DNA of 64,000 nt, taken from positions 124,001 to 188,000 of the forward strand of contig CAWFPS010000003.1 in the NCBI GenBank assembly GCA_963817905.1, in the 5' to 3' direction. The DNA comes from VRUE01 sp963817905. Its GTDB lineage: Bacteria; Actinomycetota; Thermoleophilia; Solirubrobacterales; 70-9. Within the stretch, counting starts at the first letter, position 1. The number at the start of each line of letters is the position of its first letter. A program made the translations under genes and the position numbers. Shown here in pieces: positions 55,857 to 64,000 of this stretch. A model generated the notes under the pieces. It was given only the letters and a program-made list of their open reading frames with translations. It searched no databases and had not been told where the DNA came from.

Positions 55857-58472
55857 ATGACCGAAGAGAGCAAACAGCCGACACCGAACGAATCTGGGGA
55901 GCAAAAGTCACTTAGCTCCGAACTGCTCCGCGGAGTGGGTCACACCATTGTGCCGATCATCGTCACTGCGGGTGGCTTGCTCGGCTTCGTCGCCCTCGCC
56001 GGGAGCGCGATCGTCTGGACGCGGTTCTCGGCCGCCGGAATTCCACCGGATCAGGTGGTCGCGATCTATCCGCGCCAAGAGTTGGTGGCGATCGCCTCGG
56101 CGCTACTCCTAATCTTCGGGCTGGTCGGATTGATCGCGGTGGCGATGTGCTACCTGATCGAACCAAAGGGGCGGGCCTCACTCGGTATGACGCGCTGCCT
56201 GCTCACGGTTATGGGGGCCGAGGGCCTGGCGGTAATTCTCTTCATCACCGAACCCACTTCCCCTCAGCAGCGGATCATCGCCGCCGAGCTCTTCATCCTT
56301 AGCCTACTCGCCTGCCTGTGGGCGACCTTCCTGTTTGAGAAGCCGGATCTTCCAGGCGGTGAAAGCGACCTAGCGAGGCTGAAAGCGCTCCGCGGAGGGT
56401 TTCGTACGGTGCTGATAGCAACCGTCTCCTACATATTTGTAGCCGCTCTCATCGCTGCAACAATTCGAGGAGTGGATGCCGAGCTCATGATTGTTACCCT
56501 CATCCCCTGCGGACTCACTCCTACTCTCTGGCTCATCTGGCGGCTGAAGGACGGTGCCGGAAGACCAAAACGAGGGCCGATCGAGCCATTCCAGGTGCCC
56601 TTCAGTCGCGACGGAATGGGCTATATCATCCTCGCGACCATTGCTGCCGTGGTGCTGCCCACGCTCATCTTCTGGAGTTCGTGGCTTTTCTTCTCCTTGG
56701 CAGCTGGTGCCTTTCTGGGAGCCGCGCTCTGGCGAGCGGCTGTCTCGCCCAAGCGGTCGTTCCTCTGGTACGGCGTAGCCGTTTTCGTCTCGGTACCGCT
56801 TTTCGGAACCCTGACATGGATGGTGCAGAACGTCTTCGAACCACAGGTTCAGCCCATGGCCCTGATCCGCAAGATGGGTAGTACGGATGAATTCCTGCAA
56901 GGTCTGTTCGTGACCGAAACCGACAGCAGGATCTACTTCGCCAGCGTCTCAACCGTAGGATGCAGTAAGCACCTGATCACCGGAAAGGGACGACTGTTGT
57001 CCGTTCCTAAGTCGGAAGTCGCGGCAATCGCTGTCGGCCCACTGCAAAGCGTGACCCGAGCCCGCAAGTCCGCATTGGAAATGTCGTATGCGCTTGCACC
57101 CTCCACCCCGCTCGCGGCCAACGAACTGGCAGGGCCGGCGACAATCCGTCGTTTCAGCGCCGACGACGAACCACAAGGCAACAGGCTTGAAAATGTCAGT
57201 GCCGCCGTTGAACCCCAATTCGGAGCGGGCTTGAAACTCGTGCCGGAAGTCGCAACGCCCGGCGAAGTGGTCACCTTGAAGATGAGCGCGCCGATGGAAG
57301 CAACGCGGGGGTTCGGTCGCAGCCGTCACCATCGAACCCTGCGGCTGGACGGAATTCCCGTCAAAGTGATCAAAGAGCAGGCCAAGACACCTTGGGAAGC
57401 AGAATACGTAGAGACGACCCAAGGGAAAACGCTGAAGCTTGGCAAGCAGATCGCCTACACCAGAAGCGCCGGCACCTACAGCGCCATCAGCCGCTACGAG
57501 GATCCCGGAGAACGGCCCCTCTTCGTTCGCATCTCTGACCGCGCCGCGGCGTCAGTACACGACAACGGATTGGCAAGCCACGGCTACCTGCGGCTGAAAC
57601 GCGAAAAAGACGCACCTGTTCGACTCGCCGTCGAAGCGGGTGAGCTGCCTCGAGTGACTTTGCGAAATGGAGTCGTGGTCAAACTCAAGGAAGGTCTTCT
57701 GAGACAGGCATGGCACGAAGATCACATCAGATTCCGGTTGCCAGAGGGCTCGCGCAGCGGTGTGGTGACGTTCGACTGCGATCAACTGGCGGGTGAGCCG
57801 ATGCTTCGGGTCGTCCGGCCACCGGAGGCGCGAATCTCGGTAAAAATTCAGCCCAACTCGCCCCGCGTCCTTTTTGACAGCGCCCCGTCACGAGACGCAA
57901 GCGGCAAGATCTTGGCCCGTCACTGGACGATCAACGGCATCGACAGCGGCCACTCTGCGCGACTGGCAGAGACACTGCTGACAAGCCCGCAGGGTTATTC
58001 CGTGCGACTCACGATTGTCGACTCCAGGGGCCAGCACTCCAGCGCATCGCTGAAGCTATTCCGGATCCCCGCGAAGCTGCCTCACTTCCACGCCTCGGGG
58101 AGGGTCAGCAACTCGGCCAGCCTGGAGCCGGTCAAGGCCGCGATTGGCCACTCGATGAGCGTCGAGGCTCCGGAATCGATCGAGTTCGATGCCCATTTCG
58201 CCGGCTCGAACGCCGCCGTGGCCCTGAGATATGCCAAGGGCCTGCGGCGCGACCTGCTGAATTCCGGCGCCCCCCTGGAAGCCCGGGCCCCTGCCGGCCC
58301 GAGATTGACGATCAGGACAATTGCCTACGGGAGCGCGTGCGCCGCCGCGGACAGCGGTCACAACGATCGCTTCGACGTCCTTATCCTCGGCAAAGGCGTG
58401 CAGGCAGTGTCGCCGGGAAGCTGCCCACCCACGCGCGTGATAACCACCCACCAGGTTCTCACCCCTCGCTAG
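55857..58472 (+). CDS. large orphan membrane protein with extracellular region
   Basis: The 871-residue protein has about nine predicted TM helices in residues 30-325, then a large soluble part (330-871). The latter is beta-rich; a PKD-like stretch (RVLFDSAPSRDASGKILARHW, QGYSVRLTIVDSRG near 675-725) and a C-terminal alpha-beta segment (IEFDAHFAGSNAAVALRYAKGLRRDLL near 780, TIRTIAYGSACA) that recalls an OmpA-like peptidoglycan-binding fold are visible. I do not recognise a family. Codon use is less G/C-rich than that of the neighbours, in keeping with an accessory region between IS and VapBC. Confidence 0.6.
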   Translation: MTEESKQPTPNESGEQKSLSSELLRGVGHTIVPIIVTAGGLLGFVALAGSAIVWTRFSAAGIPPDQVVAIYPRQELVAIASALLLIFGLVGLIAVAMCYLIEPKGRASLGMTRCLLTVMGAEGLAVILFITEPTSPQQRIIAAELFILSLLACLWATFLFEKPDLPGGESDLARLKALRGGFRTVLIATVSYIFVAALIAATIRGVDAELMIVTLIPCGLTPTLWLIWRLKDGAGRPKRGPIEPFQVPFSRDGMGYIILATIAAVVLPTLIFWSSWLFFSLAAGAFLGAALWRAAVSPKRSFLWYGVAVFVSVPLFGTLTWMVQNVFEPQVQPMALIRKMGSTDEFLQGLFVTETDSRIYFASVSTVGCSKHLITGKGRLLSVPKSEVAAIAVGPLQSVTRARKSALEMSYALAPSTPLAANELAGPATIRRFSADDEPQGNRLENVSAAVEPQFGAGLKLVPEVATPGEVVTLKMSAPMEATRGFGRSRHHRTLRLDGIPVKVIKEQAKTPWEAEYVETTQGKTLKLGKQIAYTRSAGTYSAISRYEDPGERPLFVRISDRAAASVHDNGLASHGYLRLKREKDAPVRLAVEAGELPRVTLRNGVVVKLKEGLLRQAWHEDHIRFRLPEGSRSGVVTFDCDQLAGEPMLRVVRPPEARISVKIQPNSPRVLFDSAPSRDASGKILARHWTINGIDSGHSARLAETLLTSPQGYSVRLTIVDSRGQHSSASLKLFRIPAKLPHFHASGRVSNSASLEPVKAAIGHSMSVEAPESIEFDAHFAGSNAAVALRYAKGLRRDLLNSGAPLEARAPAGPRLTIRTIAYGSACAAADSGHNDRFDVLILGKGVQAVSPGSCPPTRVITTHQVLTPR

Positions 58473-58574
58473 GTAGGACCGGAAAGCCTCAAGAGGAAAG
58501 TGGATGACCAGATCGAACCGGCCACCGCCTGGACCACAATCGGCTCGCGATGGCCGATGATAGAATCGCGCATC

Positions 58575-58802
58575 ATGAATCGCCGCACCACGATCAGTGC
58601 CGATCTTGAAGATCTTGCGACTCTTGAGCTTGAGGCTCGGCGGCGAGGATCGAGCCTCAACTCGGTGCTGGCTGAGGCGGTCGAGGAGAAGGCGATTGCC
58701 ATTAAGCGGACGCGCAAGCCCCGTCTCGGACTAGGCCGCTCTACCGACGGAGGCTCTGCCGCGCAAACGGCAACCGAGCCGGTTGCGCGACCACCGCGAT
58801 AG
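58575..58802 (+). CDS. VapB-type antitoxin
   Basis: The ATG at 58575 gives 75 residues with an RHH-like N-terminus (MNRRTTISADLEDLATLELEARRRG) and a basic C-terminus rich in Pro and Arg. Its stop abuts the GTG of the PIN gene. It probably binds the promoter with VapC and blocks its active site. An earlier ATG at 58500-side frame is not needed. Confidence 0.72.
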   Translation: MNRRTTISADLEDLATLELEARRRGSSLNSVLAEAVEEKAIAIKRTRKPRLGLGRSTDGGSAAQTATEPVARPPR

Positions 58803-59219
58803 GTGGCGCTCATCCTTGATACGAGCGTCCTGCTGGCGGCGGTCGACGCGGCAGACCCCGACCACAGCCGCTGCGCAGGGCTGATCTCCGGCTCTGGTGA
58901 GAATCTGGTCGTGCCGGCGCTTGTCCTGCCTGAGCTCGATTATTGGTGTCACAAGCGCTTGACGGCAGAGGCCTGGCAGGCGTTCGTGGAGGACGTGCTC
59001 GCGGGTGCCTACAGCGTCCAGAGCCCGACCGAGACAGACCTGAAGCGCTGCCTTGAGCTGCAGTACGACTACGCCGACCTCGCGGTGGGGATCGTCGACT
59101 CGAGCATCCTCGCCTTGGTGGAGCGTCTCGGAGAGCCGAAGGTTGCGACTCTCGACCACCGACACTTCGCGACAATGCGCCCCGCCCACGTTGAGGCGCT
59201 CCAGCTGCTGCCGGAATAG
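58803..59219 (+). CDS. vapC: VapC-type PIN-domain toxin
   Basis: The 138-residue protein (GTG start) has the PIN acidic set: LILDTSVLLAA (first Asp), LPELDYW (Glu), DLAVGIVDSSILALVE (Asp) and TLDHRHF (Asp). PIN toxins are Mg-dependent ribonucleases. It is coupled to the antitoxin gene with no gap. Confidence 0.9.
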   Translation: MALILDTSVLLAAVDAADPDHSRCAGLISGSGENLVVPALVLPELDYWCHKRLTAEAWQAFVEDVLAGAYSVQSPTETDLKRCLELQYDYADLAVGIVDSSILALVERLGEPKVATLDHRHFATMRPAHVEALQLLPE

Positions 59220-59234
59220 CTCTCTCGTTTATAC

Positions 59235-59250
59235 GCAGGCGCTCGCCTGC
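59235..59250. terminator. short hairpin after VapC
   Basis: GCAGGC (59235-59240) pairs perfectly with GCCTGC (59245-59250) around GCTC, 15 bp past the vapC stop. There is no U-tract. Confidence 0.4.
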
Positions 59251-59260
59251 CGCCTAAATC

Positions 59261-59282
59261 TGCATAGTTGCGAACCTATGCA
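59261..59282. promoter_or_regulatory. operator-like palindrome of the ArsR-type regulator
   Basis: TGCATAG (59261-59267) and CTATGCA (59276-59282) form perfect arms around 8 bp. It covers the first ATG (59278) of the regulator gene, which fits autorepression by an ArsR/SmtB-type dimer. Confidence 0.6.
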
Positions 59283-59626
59283 TATGATGAAAGCCGTGTC
59301 GCCGACGAGGACTCGAAGCGGGGTGGCGGATGAGGCGCTGCGTTCGTCGGCGCACGAGGAGGAGTTGTGCGAAGTCTTTCGCCTGCTCGCCGACCGGGGG
59401 CGGATGCGGATCGTGCTGCACCTGCACGCCACCGGTGAGCTCGGGGTCTCCGAGCTGGCCGCGGCGATCGGGCTCAGCAAGACCGCCTGCTCCCAACAGC
59501 TGCGCCTGCTGCGGAGCGCCCGCCTGGTTCAGCGCCGCCGCGAGGGGCGCAACGCCTACTACTCGCTGTTCGACGAGCACGTCGCTGAGCTGGTCGACCT
59601 GGTGCGGCGACACCTGGAGGAGGAGC

Positions 59627-59634
<8 letters not shown>
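59278..59634 (+). CDS. ArsR-type winged-helix regulator
   Basis: In-frame ATGs at 59278, 59284 and 59287 are possible. The protein of about 118 residues has a winged helix: LADRGRMRIVLHLHATGELGVSELAAAIGLSKTACSQQLRLLRSARLVQRRREGRNAYYSL. Metal-ligand His/Cys clusters of SmtB-type sensors are not clear; HLHA and one Cys occur. It overlaps the ABC ATPase gene by 8 bp and probably represses the exporter operon. Confidence 0.88.
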
Positions 59635-60336
<702 letters not shown>

Positions 60337-60337
<1 letters not shown>

Positions 60338-62652
60338 TGCTCTGGCGCAAGGCATACCGCGACCTGCGCGCGATGGGGCTGCGCGCCGTCCTGATCGTGA
60401 TCGTGATCGGCGCCGGCCCGGGGACCGCCGCCGGCATCGCTCTGGCGATGCACGACGTCGAAGCGACCCGCGACGACTTCTACTCCCGCTACGCGCTCGC
60501 CGACCTCGACCTGCGCCTGCGCGGCCCGCTGCCGGCCGGACAGCTGCGCCGCCGGGCCGAGAGTGCCGGAGCACGCCGCGCCGAGACCCGCCTGATCCTC
60601 GACGGCGCCGCGCTGCACGACGACTCGCGGACCACTGCCGAGGTCGTGGGGATGCCGGTTGGGGCAGCGCTCAACCGGCTCGCGATCACCGCTGGCCAAG
60701 GGCTCGACCGGGGCGTGCCAGGCGGCGCGGCGGTGAGCGCCGACTATGCCGACCGCGTCGGCATCCACCCCGGCGACCCCCTGCGGCTGAGAGTCGCCGG
60801 TCGCGCCTTCTCGGTGCGGGTGCGAGGGCTGGCGCGCAGCCCCGAGTACCTGCTCGCGACGGCCAATCCCGAATACCTCGTCCCCCAGCGCGGCTCGCTC
60901 GCGGTCGTCTTCCTGCCGCGCGCCGCGCTGCAGCGCCTGGCCGGCCTGGGCGGGCGCGCCAACGACCTCGCGGTCGACCTGCCGGGCGGCGGCAACGGGA
61001 CGGCCGCGAAGCGCCTCGGGTCCGGGCTGCCGACGGCCCGCGTGACGCCCCGCTCGCGCCAGTACGGGCGCCGCCTGACCGAGGCCGACATCCACAGCTT
61101 CTCGATCTTCGCCCCGGTGATGGGCCTCGTCTTCGGGATCGTCGGCCTGCTGCTGATCGCGCTCAGCCTGCGCCGCCTGATCAGCTCGCAGCGGCGCGAG
61201 CTGGGCGCGCTGCTGGCGATCGGCTACCCGCCGCGCAGCGTGGTCGGCTCGGTCATGCTGCTGGCCGCGGCCCTCGCCGCGCTGGGCGCCGCGCTGGCGA
61301 TCGGGGTGACGATCGGCGTCGCGCGGCTGGTCGCGAATCAGTACTCGAGCGCGGTCGGCTTCCCCGACATCCTGCATCCCCTGGCGTTCGGGCCGCTAGC
61401 CCTGGCGGCCGGCCTGGCCGTCGTCGCGACGCTGCTCGCCGCCCTCCTCCCCGCCTACCGGCTCGCCCGCCTGGACCCGATCGAGGCCCTGCGCGGGGAG
61501 AGCATCGGCGCCTTCGAGTTGCCCGGCTGGCTGCAGCGGCTGACGGCGATCGGCCCGCCCGCGCTCACCTACGGCCTGCGCGGGCTGCTGCGCCGGCCGT
61601 TGCTGAGCGCCGCCACCGTCGTCAGCATCGCCGGCGCGATCGGGCTCAGCGCCGCGCTCAACATCCTCGTCTCCTCGACCAACAGCTCCGTCGACGAGAC
61701 GTTCGCCGGCCAGGGCTGGACCCACTCGGCGGACCTGACGCGACCGCTGCCGGACGGGCAGGCCGCCACCTTGGCGAAGCGGGCCGGCGCCGGTCGCGCC
61801 GAGCCGACCGTGAACGGACCGGCGGAGCTGCGGGCGGGAGGCGCCGGGGGCGGGGTCGGCGTCCAGCTCACCGGCTTGCCGCGCCGGCCGGAACTGCTGC
61901 GGCTCGACCTGAGCTCCGGCAGCGGCCCCGGGCCAAGCCGAATCGTGCTCAGCGAGCAGACCGCGAGCAAGCTCGGCGTCGTTCCCGGGGACGCGCTCGG
62001 CCTGCGCACTTCCGAACGGGAAGCGACCGTTCGCGTCGCCGGCGTCGCCCGCAGCCTGGCCACCGAACAGGCATACCTACCGAGGGCCGGGGCGGCGCGC
62101 CTGCTTGGACTCCCCGGGCGCGCTACGGGCGTCCTCGTCGCCGCCACCGCGGCGGACGCGCGCCGCCTGCGCGCCGACCCGGCGGTGGCGCGGGTGACCT
62201 CGAAGGCCTCAGCGCTCGCGGCCGAGCGCGAACTGCTCGACGAGCTGACCGGGCTGATCTCCGTCCTGCAGGCGATCAGCCTCGGGGTCGGCGCCCTCTT
62301 CCTCGTCTCCACCCTGGCGCTCTCCTACCTGGATCGCCGCGGCGAGTTCGCGACCCTGGCCGCACTCGGCTACGGGCGACGCCAGATCGGGGCCGCCGTC
62401 GCCGGCGAGGCGCTGACCCAGACGCTGCTTGCCGCCGCCCTCTCGGTCCCGCTCGGCATCCTGATCGCCTCCCCCCTCTCGCGGCGGATTGCCGAGGCCT
62501 GGTTCGAGATCGGCCTGCACCCCGAAGTGCCAAGCTTCCTGCTGGTGATCGTCCCGGCACTGGGCCTGGCCCTGCTGGCCGCCGCCCACGCGACCCGGCG
62601 GGCGCTGCGGCTGAACATCGCCGCCACCGTCAGGGCGCGGCTGATCGGCTGA
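60337..62652 (+). CDS. FtsX-like ABC permease
   Basis: The 771-residue protein has two FtsX-type modules: TM helices at about 13-35 (then a periplasm-facing domain of about 200 residues), 265-290, 300-340 and 355-380 in the first, and about 420-440, 640-670, 685-710 and 730-755 in the second. It probably acts with the ATPase as a heteromeric exporter or mechanotransmitter; substrate unknown. The last gene of the operon. Confidence 0.92.
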
Positions 62653-62734
62653 GAGCATCGTCGGTCAGCGACTGCTCGCCTCGGCCATCGACTCCGCGCA
62701 GATCACCCGGTTCCGTCGTTGAACCAAGCTCCCG

Positions 62735-63382
62735 TCAGTCGATCAGCCCGCGCCGCATGCCCTCCGCTACCGCTGCCGCCCGGTCGGATACGCCGAGCTT
62801 CTCGTAGAGCTGGTGGAGGTAGGACTTGACGGTCGAGGAGCTGAGGTGGCGCTGGCGCCCGATCTCCGGGGCGGAGAGGCCCTTTGCCAGATCCTCGAGC
62901 ATCTCCAGCTCCCGCGGTGAGAGCAGGATCTGCCGGTGATCCGCGTGGTCACGGATTTGGTCCATCAGACCGCTGTGGAGATTGGATGGCAACACCGTGT
63001 CGCCGCGAGCGACGGCAATAACAGCGTCGCTGAGCCGTTCCGCGCCTTCGGTCTTCGACAAAAGACCGGCGGCACCGGCCTCGATCAGCCCGTAGGCACT
63101 CTCGGGGCTGAGCTCTCCAGAGACGACCAGCGCCCGGGTGGCGATTCCGTCGCGAGTCATCGACTCGATGATCCGATCGCCATCGAGGTCGGGCATGCGC
63201 AGGTCGAGGACAGCCACGTCGGGCCGATGCTCTTTGATCAAGTCGAGCGCCTCCCGACCCGCTTCTGCTTCGCCGAGAAGCTCCAGCTGCGAATGCCTGC
63301 GAACCGTGGTCGCGAGCGCCTCGCGAAAGAGCGGGTGGTCGTCAGCGACAACGACGGTGATGCGCTTTTTATTCGAATTCAA
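62735..63382 (-). CDS. NarL/FixJ-type response regulator
   Basis: The 215-residue protein has a receiver domain (acidic pair Asp14-Asp15, phospho-acceptor Asp60 in VLDLRMPD, Ser88 and Lys110 in LLSKTEG) and a C-terminal LuxR-type helix-turn-helix (SPRELEMLEDLAKGLSAPEIGRQ near 153-175, then SSSTVKSYLHQLYEKLGV). It is divergent from the kinase-like gene at 63535 with 152 bp between; the two may function together, though the kinase lacks its His. Confidence 0.93.
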   Translation of the reverse strand: MNSNKKRITVVVADDHPLFREALATTVRRHSQLELLGEAEAGREALDLIKEHRPDVAVLDLRMPDLDGDRIIESMTRDGIATRALVVSGELSPESAYGLIEAGAAGLLSKTEGAERLSDAVIAVARGDTVLPSNLHSGLMDQIRDHADHRQILLSPRELEMLEDLAKGLSAPEIGRQRHLSSSTVKSYLHQLYEKLGVSDRAAAVAEGMRRGLID

Positions 63383-63534
63383 CGGCTCGCCTCCGAGTCG
63401 GCGATGCCAGCGCTCAGGCGTGTGATTTCAGGGACTCCATCGATCATACGGTGTCCGATAGGACGGGATGGCCACCACCGTAAGTATGGCCGAGAGATAG
63501 GAGTGCGACTGCGCACAAGTGGCGATACTGAGGC

Positions 63535-64000
63535 ATGGCCCAGGCAAAACCCGCCCTCCTAGAGGACACAGTCGATCCGGCCGAGGTCGGGCCAAACGTG
63601 GATAAGTCTCGACCGAAGGTGCAATCGGCCCTTTCGACCGATCTTCGTTCACCCCTCGCGGTGATTATGGGCTACGTCGACCTGTTGCAGAACCGGCACC
63701 GGCTGACACTTACCGAGGAGAAGCAGGACGAATGCCTGGAAATCGTCGAGCGTAATTGCCACGAGCTGCTTCACATGATTGAAAAACTCGTCTTTACGGA
63801 GACGATCGAACCCGGTGACCTCGCCGTCCATCGCCAGGGCGTGGACCTCGGCGACCTGATCGAGCACTGCTTCGACACCTGGACCGCAGAGGCGGCGGCG
63901 CAAGGCGCCGAATTGATTCTCGTCAAGGGCCCGCCGATTTCGCTTGACGGCGATGCCGACACGCTCACCGAGCTTTTCGACCAGCTGCTCTCAAATGCCG
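63535..64000 (+). CDS. histidine-kinase-like protein lacking the phospho-acceptor His, truncated by the window edge
   Basis: A stop (TGA) lies 3-5 bases before the ATG, so the start is firm. The visible 155 residues have a HisKA helical pair with the H-box reading STDLRSPLAVIMGY at 34-47, where the phospho-acceptor His is Thr35, and the start of an HATPase domain (LTELFDQLLSNA, N-box). A HATPase fold with a lost His would make it a non-phosphorylating scaffold or a partner in a heterodimer. No sensor domain is seen. The gene continues past the window. Confidence 0.75.
   Translation, partial: MAQAKPALLEDTVDPAEVGPNVDKSRPKVQSALSTDLRSPLAVIMGYVDLLQNRHRLTLTEEKQDECLEIVERNCHELLHMIEKLVFTETIEPGDLAVHRQGVDLGDLIEHCFDTWTAEAAAQGAELILVKGPPISLDGDADTLTELFDQLLSNA

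Overview
The window is GC-rich, gene-dense actinobacterial chromosome. The gene content suggests a member of the Thermoleophilia (Solirubrobacterales-like): many secreted proteins with basic Lys/Arg/His-rich tails, an AYFT-type exported protein operon, a Crp-like regulator next to an MMPL transporter, a fused NhaA-DsbA antiporter, a cNMP-binding TrxR-like flavoprotein, a LigD-type phosphoesterase and RD/DQ-repeat GGDEF proteins. The taxonomic call is inference from gene content. I saw no rRNA or tRNA gene, CRISPR array or phage module.

Layout. 0-9 kb: tail of a secreted protein, alpha/beta hydrolase, class II Fic protein, two small secreted proteins, CLC chloride transporter with CBS domains, Crp-like regulator, MMPL transporter. 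9.3-12.4 kb: three-gene operon of AYFT-type exported proteins. 12.4-20 kb: BrkB membrane protein, CheB-CheR pair, MpsC-like protein, HxlR regulator, Lon protease and a DksA-like protein without zinc cysteines. 20-27 kb: DUF4143 ATPase preceded by four exact-period 23-bp repeats, frameshifted NhaA-DsbA, divergent TrxR-like flavoprotein, lipoprotein, YegP-like protein behind a LexA-type box, and remnants of a cupin and a PIN toxin gene. 26.4-28.7 kb: formaldehyde-to-CO2 pair (class III ADH and NAD formate dehydrogenase). 28.8-35 kb: small soluble enzymes, a glycine-rich exported protein, a lone receiver and a degenerate GGDEF protein. 35.3-39.6 kb: operon of SUMF1-like protein, beta-propeller and sulfatase. 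39.8-42.1 kb: tyrosinase with DUF2182 membrane protein. 42-51 kb: VOC, DegV, acylphosphatase/LigD-phosphoesterase fusion, MBL hydrolase and several exported proteins. 51.3-59.2 kb: acyl-CoA dehydrogenase followed by an accessory stretch with MazEF-like and VapBC-like modules, a decayed sigma/anti-sigma pair split by an intact ISL3 element, and an 871-residue orphan membrane protein. 59.3-64 kb: ArsR-type regulator with ABC exporter genes, a NarL-type regulator and a histidine-kinase-like gene running off the end.

The strongest unusual signals are: the acylphosphatase/3'-phosphoesterase fusion whose start codon lies in a palindromic repeat that also supplies the stop of the gene upstream; a two-copy hairpin family with the conserved loop-side sequence CATAGGAGGG and compensatory stem changes; the 23-bp iterons before the DUF4143 ATPase; the ISL3 insertion with perfect 31-bp ends and an 8-bp target duplication whose removal restores a reading frame; and a HisKA domain whose phospho-acceptor His is Thr. 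No single new defence or biosynthetic system is evident.
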